In this document: piece by piece, positions 16,337-23,919 of the stretch
Position numbering within the stretch: the stretch's first letter is position 1
Layout of the letters: each line of letters starts with the position of its first letter
Source: Microbacteriaceae bacterium
Lineage (GTDB): Bacteria; Actinomycetota; Actinomycetes; Actinomycetales; Microbacteriaceae
Assembly (NCBI GenBank): GCA_025463565.1
Contig: JAODAT010000069.1
Coordinates: 1 to 45,047, forward strand
Direction: 5' to 3'
Length of the DNA: 45,047 nucleotides
Notes under the pieces: model-generated
Database searches by the model: none
What the model saw: only the letters and a program-made list of their open reading frames with translations
What the model was told of the DNA's origin: nothing
Position numbers and translations under genes: made by a program

Positions 16337-19012
16337 TCAGTGTGCGGCGGCGTCCCAGTTCGGTCCGGTGCCCACCTGCACGGTGAGCGGAACCTTCAGG
16401 TCAGCGGCGTGCTCCATTCGATCGGTCACGATGGCCGTGACGGCATCCAGCTCGCCGTCGGCGACCTCGAACACGAGTTCGTCGTGCACCTGCAGCAGCA
16501 TGTTCGAAGCGAGGCCCTGGTCGCGGAAATCGGCGGCGACGCCCAGCATCGCCCGCTTCATGATGTCGGCGGCCGAGCCCTGGATTGGCGCGTTGAGCGC
16601 CTGTCGCTCCGCGTTCTCGCGCAGCACCCGGTTCGTCGACTTGAGGTCGCCGAACGGCCGTCGCCTGCCGAAGATGGTCTCCGTGTAACCGTCTTCGCGC
16701 GCCTGTTCGACAACGCCGCGCAGGTAATCGCGAACCGCACCGAACCGGGTGAAGTAGTCGGCCATCAGCTGCTTGGCCTCGCCCGTCTCGATGCGAAGCT
16801 GCTTTGACAGGCCGAAGGCGCTCAGGCCATAGGCCAGGCCGTATGACATGGCCTTGACCTTGTTCCGCATCGCGGGAGTGACATCCGCAGGATCGACCGA
16901 GAAGATGCGCGAGCCGACGAAGCGATGAAGGTCTTCCCCGGAGTTGAACGCCTCGATCAGCCCAGCGTCTCCGGACAGGTGCGCCATGATCCGCATCTCG
17001 ATCTGCGAGTAGTCGGCGGTGAGGAGAGTCGCGAAGCCCGTGCCGTACTCGAAGGCCGACCGGATCTCGCGGCCGACCTCCGTGCGCACCGGAATGTTCT
17101 GCAGGTTCGGTTCGGTCGATGAGATGCGCCCGGTGCTCGTGCCGGTCTGGTCGTAGCGGGTGTGGATGCGGTGGTCAGGAGCGACCGACCGCTCCAGCGT
17201 CTCCACGATCTGGCGGAGCTTCGTCGCGTCGCGGTGCTGCAGCAGAAGATCGAGGAAGGGATGTGGGTTCTGCTCCTGCAGGTCGGCGAGGGAGGCGGCA
17301 TCCGTCGAATAACCGGTCTTGTTCGACCGCGTCTTCGGCATCTGGAGGTCTTCGAAGAGCACCTGCTGGAGCTGCTTGGGCGACCCGAGGTTCACTTCTC
17401 GACCGATCTCGGCGTATGCGCGTGACGCGAGGTCGGCCGCCGTCGTTCCGAGTTCGCCGTTGAGCCGACCCAGAATCTCCGCGCTGACGGTCACCCCGGT
17501 GGATTCCATCCGGGACACGACGGGAATCAACGGCAGTTCCAGGTCGCGTAGCACCGCGCGCGAGCCGTCATCGAGGCGCTCGTCGAGGTACTCGGCGACC
17601 CGAAGCACGTACCAGGCCTCCGTGGCGGGGCTGACCGCCTCGGTCTCCGGCACCAGCTGGTTGGGATCGGGTTCGGCCAGGTGCTCGCCGAGGTGGGTGT
17701 ACACCTGTGCGGCGAGGGCCTGGTCGTGCCCGCCCGGTTTGAGCAGCCAGGCCGCGAGGGTCGTGTCAAAGACGACGCCGCCCAGCCCGAGCTCGACGGC
17801 CTGCAGCGACTTGAGCATCGGCTTGTAGTCGAAGACGTACTTCGGCGAATCGCCGGCGAGCCAGTCGGCGAGGAACGTGTAGTCGACTCGGTCGGCCGCC
17901 CAGGGAACGTAGGCGCTGTCGTCGGCGGAGGCGATACCGAATCCGCTGAGGCCGTCCGGCCCGAACTCGAGCTGCAGCCCCAGAGGCTTCGTACCGCCGG
18001 CGGACTGCTTCTCCAGCCAGTGGCCGAGCTCTTCGTCGATCATGGTGCGGACGGTCGGAATCGTGCTCACGGGCTGAGCCGAGCCTTCGCCCTCCGACCC
18101 CATCGACACCGGGTCCCCGGCCGCCGCTGCGAGCTTCAGCACGCGCTCGAGCAGCGTACGGAACTGCAGCCTGTCGAAGACCTCGCGTACTTTCGCCTCA
18201 TCGATCGGTCGACGGGCGAGATCCGCGGGACCTATCGGGAGAGAGACGTCGGTGACCAGCCGGTTCAGCCGGCGGTTGCGGATCGCGTTCTCTTTCTGCT
18301 CCCGCAGCTTCTCCCCCACCACGCCCTTGATTTCGTCGGCGTGCTCGAGAACGGCGTCGAGGCTGCCGTACTGCTGGATCCACTTCACGGCGGTTTTCTC
18401 GCCGACCTTGTCGATTCCGATCAGGTTGTCGCTGGTCTCGCCGACGAGAGCCGCGATGTCGGGGTACTGCGGCGGCTCGATCCCATAGCGTTCGAAGACG
18501 GCGTCGCGGTCGTAGCGCTTCAGTTCCGATACGCCTCGCGCGTTCGGATAGAGAAGCGTGACGTCGTCATTGACCATCTGGATGGCGTCACGGTCGCCCG
18601 ACACGACCAGCACCCGGTAGCCCTCAGCTGCGCCCTGGGTCGCGAGAGTGGCGAGGATGTCGTCCGCCTCGAAGTCCTCCTTCGACACGGTCGAAATTCC
18701 CATGGCATGGAGTGCCTCTTCGAGCAGTGGAATCTGCCCGACGAATTCCGGCGGCGTCTCGCCCCTTGTGCCCTTGTATTCCGGGTACTCGCGGGTGCGG
18801 AAGGAGTACCGAGAGATGTCGAAGGCGACGCCGAGGTGGGTGGGCTTCTCGTTGGCGATGAGCATGTTGAGCATCGAGATGAAGCCGTGGATGGCGTTAG
18901 TGTGCTGGCCTTCCCGATTCTGGAAACTGTCGACCGGCAGCGCGTAGAAGGCCCGGAAGGCGAGAGAATGCCCGTCGATTATGAGAAGGGTAGGCTTTTC
19001 GTTGTCCGGCAC
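16337..19012 (-). CDS. polA: DNA polymerase I
   Basis: PolA fills repair gaps and removes RNA primers. The 891-residue protein has an N-terminal 5' nuclease domain (LLIIDGHSLAFRAFYALPV near the start; FEADDILATLA; SGDRD), a middle domain where the 3'-5' exonuclease Asp-x-Glu motif is not seen (LQLEFG in its place), and a polymerase domain with motif A TADYSQIEMRIMAHLSGD, motif B RNKVKAMSYGLAYGLS and motif C QVHDELVFE. It is thus a non-proofreading form as in mycobacteria. The frame is open to 19063, but the GTG at 19012 matches the start of homologues, avoids overlap with the divergent thioesterase, and has TAGGCT 7 bases upstream and no Shine-Dalgarno, suggesting leaderless expression. ptsH follows after 57 bases. 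Confidence 0.97.
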   Translation of the reverse strand: MPDNEKPTLLIIDGHSLAFRAFYALPVDSFQNREGQHTNAIHGFISMLNMLIANEKPTHLGVAFDISRYSFRTREYPEYKGTRGETPPEFVGQIPLLEEALHAMGISTVSKEDFEADDILATLATQGAAEGYRVLVVSGDRDAIQMVNDDVTLLYPNARGVSELKRYDRDAVFERYGIEPPQYPDIAALVGETSDNLIGIDKVGEKTAVKWIQQYGSLDAVLEHADEIKGVVGEKLREQKENAIRNRRLNRLVTDVSLPIGPADLARRPIDEAKVREVFDRLQFRTLLERVLKLAAAAGDPVSMGSEGEGSAQPVSTIPTVRTMIDEELGHWLEKQSAGGTKPLGLQLEFGPDGLSGFGIASADDSAYVPWAADRVDYTFLADWLAGDSPKYVFDYKPMLKSLQAVELGLGGVVFDTTLAAWLLKPGGHDQALAAQVYTHLGEHLAEPDPNQLVPETEAVSPATEAWYVLRVAEYLDERLDDGSRAVLRDLELPLIPVVSRMESTGVTVSAEILGRLNGELGTTAADLASRAYAEIGREVNLGSPKQLQQVLFEDLQMPKTRSNKTGYSTDAASLADLQEQNPHPFLDLLLQHRDATKLRQIVETLERSVAPDHRIHTRYDQTGTSTGRISSTEPNLQNIPVRTEVGREIRSAFEYGTGFATLLTADYSQIEMRIMAHLSGDAGLIEAFNSGEDLHRFVGSRIFSVDPADVTPAMRNKVKAMSYGLAYGLSAFGLSKQLRIETGEAKQLMADYFTRFGAVRDYLRGVVEQAREDGYTETIFGRRRPFGDLKSTNRVLRENAERQALNAPIQGSAADIMKRAMLGVAADFRDQGLASNMLLQVHDELVFEVADGELDAVTAIVTDRMEHAADLKVPLTVQVGTGPNWDAAAH

Positions 19013-19019
19013 GAGAGCC

Positions 19020-19025
19020 AGCCTA
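19020..19025 (-). promoter_or_regulatory. Putative -10 box for leaderless polA
   Basis: TAGGCT on the minus strand, 7 bases before the GTG of polA, within the 55-base gap to the divergent thioesterase. A weak TTCGAG stands 17 bases further upstream. Confidence 0.45.
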
Positions 19026-19067
19026 ACGTTGGCCGCCGACAGCTCGAAGCCCCCAAGGAGCACGATA

Positions 19068-19493
19068 TTGGCCAGCTATCCAGAGGGTACAGACCCCGCA
19101 ATCATCGCGTTGCTCGAAGAGACGCAGGGCGGCGAACTGTCGCAGAAGATGCAGATGGAGTTTCTCGAACTCTCCGCCGAGCACTCGGTCGCGCGCATGC
19201 CGGTCGAGGGCAACCGCCAGGTGACCGGCATCCTGCACGGCGGCGCCCATGTTGTTCTCGGTGAGTCGCTCGGGTCGGTATCCGCCGCCATCCACGCCGG
19301 AGTCGGTCGCTACTGCGTCGGCATCGAGATCAACGCGACCCACAGTCGCTCGATCGCCTCGGGTTTCGTGACCGCGACCTGCACCGCGCTGAGCCTCGGG
19401 CGAACCCTCGCGACGCACGAGATCGTGGTGCGCGATGAGCAGGATCGCAGGCTGTCGACCGTGCGGATGACGAACCTGCTGATGGATCGCTGA
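19068..19493 (+). CDS. PaaI-type hotdog-fold thioesterase
   Basis: A 141-residue single hotdog domain. The GILHGGAHVVLGESLGSVSA segment contains the HGG turn and the catalytic-type Glu of the PaaI/4HBT_3 branch, and INATHSRSIASG forms the next strand pair. Such enzymes hydrolyse acyl-CoA, often aromatic or menaquinone-pathway thioesters. I chose the TTG at 19068 because AAGGAG stands 7 bases before it; the frame is open to 18981 but that would overlap polA. Genes of this family adjoin polA and pdtaR in other actinobacteria, which suggests a housekeeping role. It is convergent with the response regulator; two hairpins separate them. Confidence 0.88.
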   Translation: MASYPEGTDPAIIALLEETQGGELSQKMQMEFLELSAEHSVARMPVEGNRQVTGILHGGAHVVLGESLGSVSAAIHAGVGRYCVGIEINATHSRSIASGFVTATCTALSLGRTLATHEIVVRDEQDRRLSTVRMTNLLMDR

Positions 19494-19508
19494 CCGTGAT
19501 TTCGACAC

Positions 19509-19562
19509 GTCGGCCGGAAGGGCCGACTGCTCAATCTGATTGCGCCGATCGCGATGCGATCG
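19509..19562. terminator. Two hairpins at convergent thioesterase/pdtaR junction
   Basis: First hairpin GTCGGCC/GGCCGAC (19509-19515 with 19521-19527, 5-base loop); second CGATCGC/GCGATCG (19546-19552 with 19556-19562, 3-base loop). They fill the 75-base gap between converging stop codons, one near each gene end, so each may serve one direction. Confidence 0.6.
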
Positions 19563-19568
19563 ACGTAA

Positions 19569-20174
19569 TCATTTCTTCGCGCTGAGCTGCTCGATGATCG
19601 CCTGCGCGACGTCGTGCATGGTGAGGCGGCGGTCCATCGACGCCTTCTGGATCCAGCGGAACGCCTCGGGCTCGCTGAGCCCCATCTTCTCGTTGAGCAG
19701 ACCCTTCGCCCGGTCGACGAGCTTGCGAGTCTCGAAGCGCTCGACGAGGTCGCTGACCTCTGCCTCGAGCGTGATGATCTGCGCGTAGCGGGCCAGGGCG
19801 ATCTCGATTGCCGGCAGCAGGTCATTGGGCGTGAACGGCTTGACCACGTACGCGAGCGCACCCGCCTCGGTGGCCCGGTCGACGAGTTCCTTCTGGCTGA
19901 ACGCGGTGAGCAGCACGACAGGGGCGATGTGGTTCTTGGTGAGTCGTTCCGCAGCAGAGATGCCGTCGAGAAGCGGCATCTTGACGTCCATGATCACGAG
20001 GTCGGGACGCAGTTCGGTCGCCAGGGCAACCGCGGTCTCACCGTCCCCTGCCTCACCGACGACCTCGAACCCGTTGTCACGGAGAGTCTCGACGATGTCG
20101 AGGCGGATCAGCGACTCATCCTCCGCCACGACGACGCGGCGAGGGGCCTGCTGGGCGGAATCCTGGTCAGTCAC
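19569..20174 (-). CDS. pdtaR: ANTAR-domain response regulator (PdtaR-like antiterminator)
   Basis: A 201-residue response regulator. Residues 13-130 form a receiver domain with acidic pocket Glu18-Asp19-Glu20, phospho-acceptor Asp63 (IMDVKMP), a switch Thr (LLTAF) and KPF lysine. The C-terminal part (VERFETRKLVDRAKGLLNEK through EAFRWIQKASMDRRLT) is an ANTAR domain, which binds paired RNA hairpins to prevent transcription termination. In mycobacteria PdtaR is the partner of kinase PdtaS; no kinase gene is in the window. The start is GTG, with TAGGGT 7 bases upstream and no Shine-Dalgarno, suggesting a leaderless mRNA. It is divergent from tRNA-Leu. Paralogues exist in the family, so the symbol is by similarity and synteny. 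Confidence 0.92.
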   Translation of the reverse strand: MTDQDSAQQAPRRVVVAEDESLIRLDIVETLRDNGFEVVGEAGDGETAVALATELRPDLVIMDVKMPLLDGISAAERLTKNHIAPVVLLTAFSQKELVDRATEAGALAYVVKPFTPNDLLPAIEIALARYAQIITLEAEVSDLVERFETRKLVDRAKGLLNEKMGLSEPEAFRWIQKASMDRRLTMHDVAQAIIEQLSAKK

Positions 20175-20181
20175 GCTGACA

Positions 20182-20187
20182 ACCCTA
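20182..20187 (-). promoter_or_regulatory. Putative -10 box for leaderless pdtaR-like gene
   Basis: TAGGGT on the minus strand, 7 bases before the GTG. It lies in the 39-base gap shared with the divergent tRNA-Leu gene. Confidence 0.45.
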
Positions 20188-20213
20188 CGGTATTCTTTCG
20201 AACGTTATCGTGC

Positions 20214-20296
20214 GCCGGATTGGCGGAATGGCAGACGCGGGGCACTCAAAATGCTTTGCTCGAAAGGGCGTGCGGGTTCAAGTCCCGCATCCGGCA
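20214..20296 (+). tRNA. tRNA-Leu (anticodon CAA)
   Basis: A cloverleaf can be drawn: acceptor GCCGGAT (20214-20220) pairs fully with ATCCGGC (20289-20295), discriminator A at 20296; D-loop with GGCAGACGC; anticodon loop CTCAAAA reading UUG codons; a long class II variable arm (GCTCGAAAGGGCGT); T arm CGGG-TTCAAGT-CCCG. CCA is not encoded. It reads through no obvious attachment site: there is no integrase nearby and no direct copy of its 3' end was noticed. Confidence 0.95.
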
Positions 20297-20327
20297 CGAC
20301 TCCCACTAAACACAAACAGGGGAACCA

Positions 20328-20951
20328 ATGACGAACTCCCAGGGAACACCGACCGTCGCCGCCGGATGGTACGCCGACTACGAGGATGCCAGTCGCCTGC
20401 GCTGGTGGGACGGCACCCAGTGGACCGATCACGTGAGCGACCCGGCGGCATCGTATGTCGCTCCCCCGCGCGCAACCGTCGCACCGACGACCCGCCTCGG
20501 CAACGTCTTCATCTGGATTCTGGTCTGCCTGCCGTTGCTCAGCATTGTGCCGCTCCTGCTCACCGACTACACGGCGATCGGCAACGCCGCGATCGCTGGG
20601 CGTGAGAGCGGTAACATCGCGACTTCCACCACCAACCCGCTGATCGGCCTGATCGGCTACGCGATCTCCGCTGCCGCGATCGTGCTCGCTTTCTTCGACT
20701 GGCGCGCACTGAAGCGCGTCGGTGTTATCCGACCCTTCCACTGGGCATGGGCTTTCTTCGCCGTGATCGGCCTGGGGATCGTCTACGTCATCGGCAGGTC
20801 CGTCGTCGTGCACCGCCGAAGCGGCCGGGGGCTCGCGCCGCTCTGGGCGCACATCGGCTTCGCCCTCGTGTACCTCGTGGTTGTGACCATCAAGGTCAGC
20901 CAGCTGATGTCCGTTATTTTTGCGAACCTCCCCGCAATCCCGGCCAGCTGA
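20328..20951 (+). CDS. DUF2510 domain membrane protein
   Basis: A 207-residue protein with an N-terminal DUF2510 motif (GWYADYEDASRLRWWDGTQW, residues 13-32), a short proline/alanine linker and about four hydrophobic segments. DUF2510 is a small actinobacterial module often joined to membrane domains; its role is unknown. GGGGAA 5 bases before the ATG is a fair ribosome binding site. It stands 31 bases after tRNA-Leu and could be transcribed with it. It is convergent with pyk and its stop codon begins a hairpin. Confidence 0.85.
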   Translation: MTNSQGTPTVAAGWYADYEDASRLRWWDGTQWTDHVSDPAASYVAPPRATVAPTTRLGNVFIWILVCLPLLSIVPLLLTDYTAIGNAAIAGRESGNIATSTTNPLIGLIGYAISAAAIVLAFFDWRALKRVGVIRPFHWAWAFFAVIGLGIVYVIGRSVVVHRRSGRGLAPLWAHIGFALVYLVVVTIKVSQLMSVIFANLPAIPAS

Positions 20952-20979
20952 GCGGGTTCTCCACACGCGCGAGCCCGCT
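20951..20979. terminator. Hairpin between DUF2510 gene and pyk
   Basis: AGCGGGTT (20951-20958) pairs with AGCCCGCT (20972-20979) with one G-U, loop of 13 bases. It begins at the last base of the DUF2510 stop and ends 7 bases before the pyk stop, so it may be shared. Confidence 0.45.
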
Positions 20980-20986
20980 GTGTGCC

Positions 20987-22444
20987 TCAGTCCGCGTGCT
21001 CGCCGCTCTCCCAGACCGGTGCCTGGGCGTTGATCGCGTCGCCGACAACATGCACGCGCAGGTCGTTGGTGGAGCCGGGGATTCCGGGAGGGGAGCCCGA
21101 GATAACGACGACCTTGTCACCGATCTCGGCAAGCTTCTCGCGCAGCAGCACCTCATCCACCTGCTTGTACATCGCATCGGTGTGAGTGACCCGTTCGACG
21201 ATGTAGGACTCGATACCCCAGATCAGCGACATCCTCCGACGGATCGCCTCATCGGGCGTGAACGCCTTCATCGGAATCTTGAAGCGCAGTCGCGACATGC
21301 GACGTGCCGAGTCACCCGACTCGGTGAACACGCAGACGTACTTGGCCTCGACGAAGTCAGCGACCTCGGCGGCCGCGAGCGTGATCGCGCCACCCTGGGT
21401 ACGTGGCTTGGTGCCGAGCGGGGGGATGCGCTCCAGGCCGTGCTCCTCGGTGGAGGTCACGATGCGCGCCATGGTCTGCACGGTGATCACCGGGTACTCG
21501 CCGACGCTCGTCTCGCCGGACAGCATCACCGCGTCCGCGCCGTCGAGGATCGCGTTGGCGACATCCGAGGTCTCGGCCCGCGTCGGCACCGGACTCGAAA
21601 TCATCGACTCCAGCATCTGGGTGGCCACGATCACCGGCTTTGCCATGCGGCGAGCCAGTTCGATGGTGTGCTTCTGTACGATCGGCACAGCCTCGAGGGG
21701 CAGCTCCACGCCGAGGTCTCCACGCGCCACCATGATCGCGTCGAAGGCATCGATGATGGCCTCCAGGTGGTCGACCGCCTGCGGCTTCTCGATCTTCGCG
21801 ATCACGGGGACCTTTCGGCCCTCCTCCGCCATGATCTCGTGGACCCGAACCACGTCATCCGCGTTCCGCACGAACGAGAGGGCGATGAGATCCGCGCCGA
21901 GCTTGAGGCCCCAGCGCAGGTCTGCTTCGTCTTTCTCGGACAGCGCCGGCACGTTGACCGCGACACCGGGGAGGTTGATGCCCTTGTTGTTGGAGACGGC
22001 GCCGCCCACGACGACCTTCGTGGTCACAACGGTGCCATCGGTGGAGATGACCTCCAGCTTCACCTTTCCGTCGTCGATCAGCAGTGGGTCGCCCGCCTTG
22101 ACGTCGTTGGGTAGGCCCTTGAACGTCGTTCCGGAGATCTCCTTGGTGCCGACGATGTCGTCGATGGTGATTTTGAAGATATCCCCCACCGCAAGGTCGT
22201 ACGGACCGTTCTCGAACTTGCCGAGGCGGATCTTCGGTCCCTGCAGGTCGACCAGGATCGCAACGGCCTTGCCGGTGTCGGCGGCAGCTTTCCGCACGTT
22301 CTGGTAGACCTCTTCGTGCACGTCGTAGCTGCCGTGACTGAGGTTCATGCGGGCGACATCCACCCCGGCCTCGATGATGGCCCGGATGTTCTCATAGCTC
22401 GATGTTGCCGGCCCGAGGGTGGCGACGATCTTTGCGCGTCTCAT
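20987..22444 (-). CDS. pyk: Pyruvate kinase
   Basis: Pyruvate kinase converts phosphoenolpyruvate and ADP to pyruvate and ATP. The 485-residue protein starts MRRAKIVATLGPAT, has the substrate-binding stretch VARGDLGVELP, the ARRMAKPVIVATQMLESM signature with the catalytic lysine region, and ADAVMLSGETSVGEYP. The C-terminal allosteric domain is present. The ATG at 22444 is where homologues begin; the open frame reaches further upstream into gltD and is not used. It lies 20 bases after gltD and is the last gene of the long minus-strand block. Confidence 0.97.
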   Translation of the reverse strand: MRRAKIVATLGPATSSYENIRAIIEAGVDVARMNLSHGSYDVHEEVYQNVRKAAADTGKAVAILVDLQGPKIRLGKFENGPYDLAVGDIFKITIDDIVGTKEISGTTFKGLPNDVKAGDPLLIDDGKVKLEVISTDGTVVTTKVVVGGAVSNNKGINLPGVAVNVPALSEKDEADLRWGLKLGADLIALSFVRNADDVVRVHEIMAEEGRKVPVIAKIEKPQAVDHLEAIIDAFDAIMVARGDLGVELPLEAVPIVQKHTIELARRMAKPVIVATQMLESMISSPVPTRAETSDVANAILDGADAVMLSGETSVGEYPVITVQTMARIVTSTEEHGLERIPPLGTKPRTQGGAITLAAAEVADFVEAKYVCVFTESGDSARRMSRLRFKIPMKAFTPDEAIRRRMSLIWGIESYIVERVTHTDAMYKQVDEVLLREKLAEIGDKVVVISGSPPGIPGSTNDLRVHVVGDAINAQAPVWESGEHAD

Positions 22445-22464
22445 TGTGTGCTTTCTGTTGTGGT

Positions 22465-23919
22465 TCAGATCGAGATGGCGTGGTCGGTTGGACGAATGGG
22501 CGACGGCAACAGCGTCTCCCCCTCGAGATACGTGTCGACGGCGGCAGCCGCGGCGCGTCCTTCGGCGATGGCCCAGACGATGAGGGACTGTCCGCGCCCC
22601 GCGTCGCCCGCGACGAACACACCGGCCTCGCTGGTCTGGTAGTCGTCGCCCCGACTGACGTTCCCGCGATCCATGGGCAGCGTCAGCTGGTCTTCCATGA
22701 GGTCGCTTTCGGTACCGGTGAACCCGAGCGCGAGCAGCACCAGGTCGGCCGGGATCTCCCGCTCGGTGCCCGACTTGGGCACGCGCCGTCCGTCGATGTA
22801 CTCGGTCTCGGCGACGCGGATAGCTCGAAGCTCCCCCGCTTCGTTCGACAGGAACTCGACGGTAGAGGCCAGGTAGACCCGCTCGCCGCCCTCTTCGTGC
22901 GCGCTCGACACCTCGAACAGGGTCGGGGACATCGGCCATGGCTGGTGGTCGGGGCGTTCCGTCGGCGGCTGGATGCCGATGGCGAGGTTGGTGACGGACA
23001 AGGCGCCCTGCCGGTGCGCGGTGCCGATGCAGTCCGCGCCGGTGTCGCCGCCGCCGAGCACGACGACGTGCTTGTCTTCGGCGGTGATCTGCGACGCGAT
23101 GACGTCGCCCGCGCCGACCTTGTTCTGCTGGACCAGGTACTGCATGGCGAAGTGCACGCCCGGCAGGTCGCGGCCCGGAATCGGAAGGTCACGCGGAACG
23201 AGCGCGCCGGTGGCGATCACTACCGCGTCGTACCGGGACCGCAGCTCGTCCCAGGTGATGTCGACCCCAATGTTGACGCCGGCGCGGAAGCGCGTGCCCT
23301 CCGACTGCATCTGGCGCAGCCGGTTCTCGAGGTGTTTCTTCTCCATCTTGAAATCGGGGATGCCGTAGCGCAGCAGGCCGCCGATGCGGTCGTCCCGCTC
23401 GAACACGGCGACGGTATGACCGGCGCGGGTGAGTTGCTGGGCGGCCGCGAGACCGGCGGGGCCGGAGCCGACGATGGCGACCGTCTTGCCGGTGAGTCGC
23501 TCCGGCGGGTGAGGCTCGACCCAGTCGTTGGCGAACGCCTGGTCGATGATCGACACTTCCACCTGCTTGATCGTCACGGCCGGCTGGTTGATGGCCAGCA
23601 CGCACGACGACTCGCAGGGCGCCGGACAGAGCCTGCCGGTGAACTCTGGGAAGTTGTTGGTGGCATGAAGTCGCTCGATCGCCTGCCTGCCTTCACCGCG
23701 CCAGGTGAGGTCGTTCCACTCGGGAATCAGGTTTCCGAGTGGGCAACCGTGGTGGCAGAACGGCACGCCACAGTCCATGCATCGGCCGGCCTGCAGGCGG
23801 GTGGTCGCCGCATCGCCCTGCTCGTAGACCTCTTTCCAGTCCATGAGCCGCAGCGCGACGGGGCGCCGCGGAGGCGTTTCGCGCTCCCGAGTCTTCAGGA
23901 ACCCTTTAGGGTCAGCCAC
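22465..23919 (-). CDS. gltD: Glutamate synthase, small (beta) subunit
   Basis: GltD takes electrons from NADPH through FAD and iron-sulfur clusters to the large subunit. The 484-residue product has the N-terminal cysteine set ([14 protein letters not shown] and CPAPCESSC) for 4Fe-4S clusters, the FAD motif [11 protein letters not shown], the NADPH motif [11 protein letters not shown] and a C-terminal [10 protein letters not shown]. The GTG at 23919 is chosen because GGAGG stands 6 bases upstream and VADPKGFL is the usual start; this overlaps the end of gltB by 8 bases. The frame is open to 23958 but would lie deeper inside gltB. pyk follows after 20 bases. Confidence 0.97.
   Translation of the reverse strand: MADPKGFLKTRERETPPRRPVALRLMDWKEVYEQGDAATTRLQAGRCMDCGVPFCHHGCPLGNLIPEWNDLTWRGEGRQAIERLHATNNFPEFTGRLCPAPCESSCVLAINQPAVTIKQVEVSIIDQAFANDWVEPHPPERLTGKTVAIVGSGPAGLAAAQQLTRAGHTVAVFERDDRIGGLLRYGIPDFKMEKKHLENRLRQMQSEGTRFRAGVNIGVDITWDELRSRYDAVVIATGALVPRDLPIPGRDLPGVHFAMQYLVQQNKVGAGDVIASQITAEDKHVVVLGGGDTGADCIGTAHRQGALSVTNLAIGIQPPTERPDHQPWPMSPTLFEVSSAHEEGGERVYLASTVEFLSNEAGELRAIRVAETEYIDGRRVPKSGTEREIPADLVLLALGFTGTESDLMEDQLTLPMDRGNVSRGDDYQTSEAGVFVAGDAGRGQSLIVWAIAEGRAAAAAVDTYLEGETLLPSPIRPTDHAISI

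Noticed and set aside
17681-19264. 527-codon plus-strand frame across polA and the thioesterase
   Set aside because: Shadow of polA; no recognisable domain and it collides with the supported TTG start of the thioesterase.
20214-20296. tRNA-Leu as an integration site of a mobile element
   Set aside because: No integrase, no repeated tRNA 3' end and no phage genes nearby; neighbours match conserved actinobacterial order.
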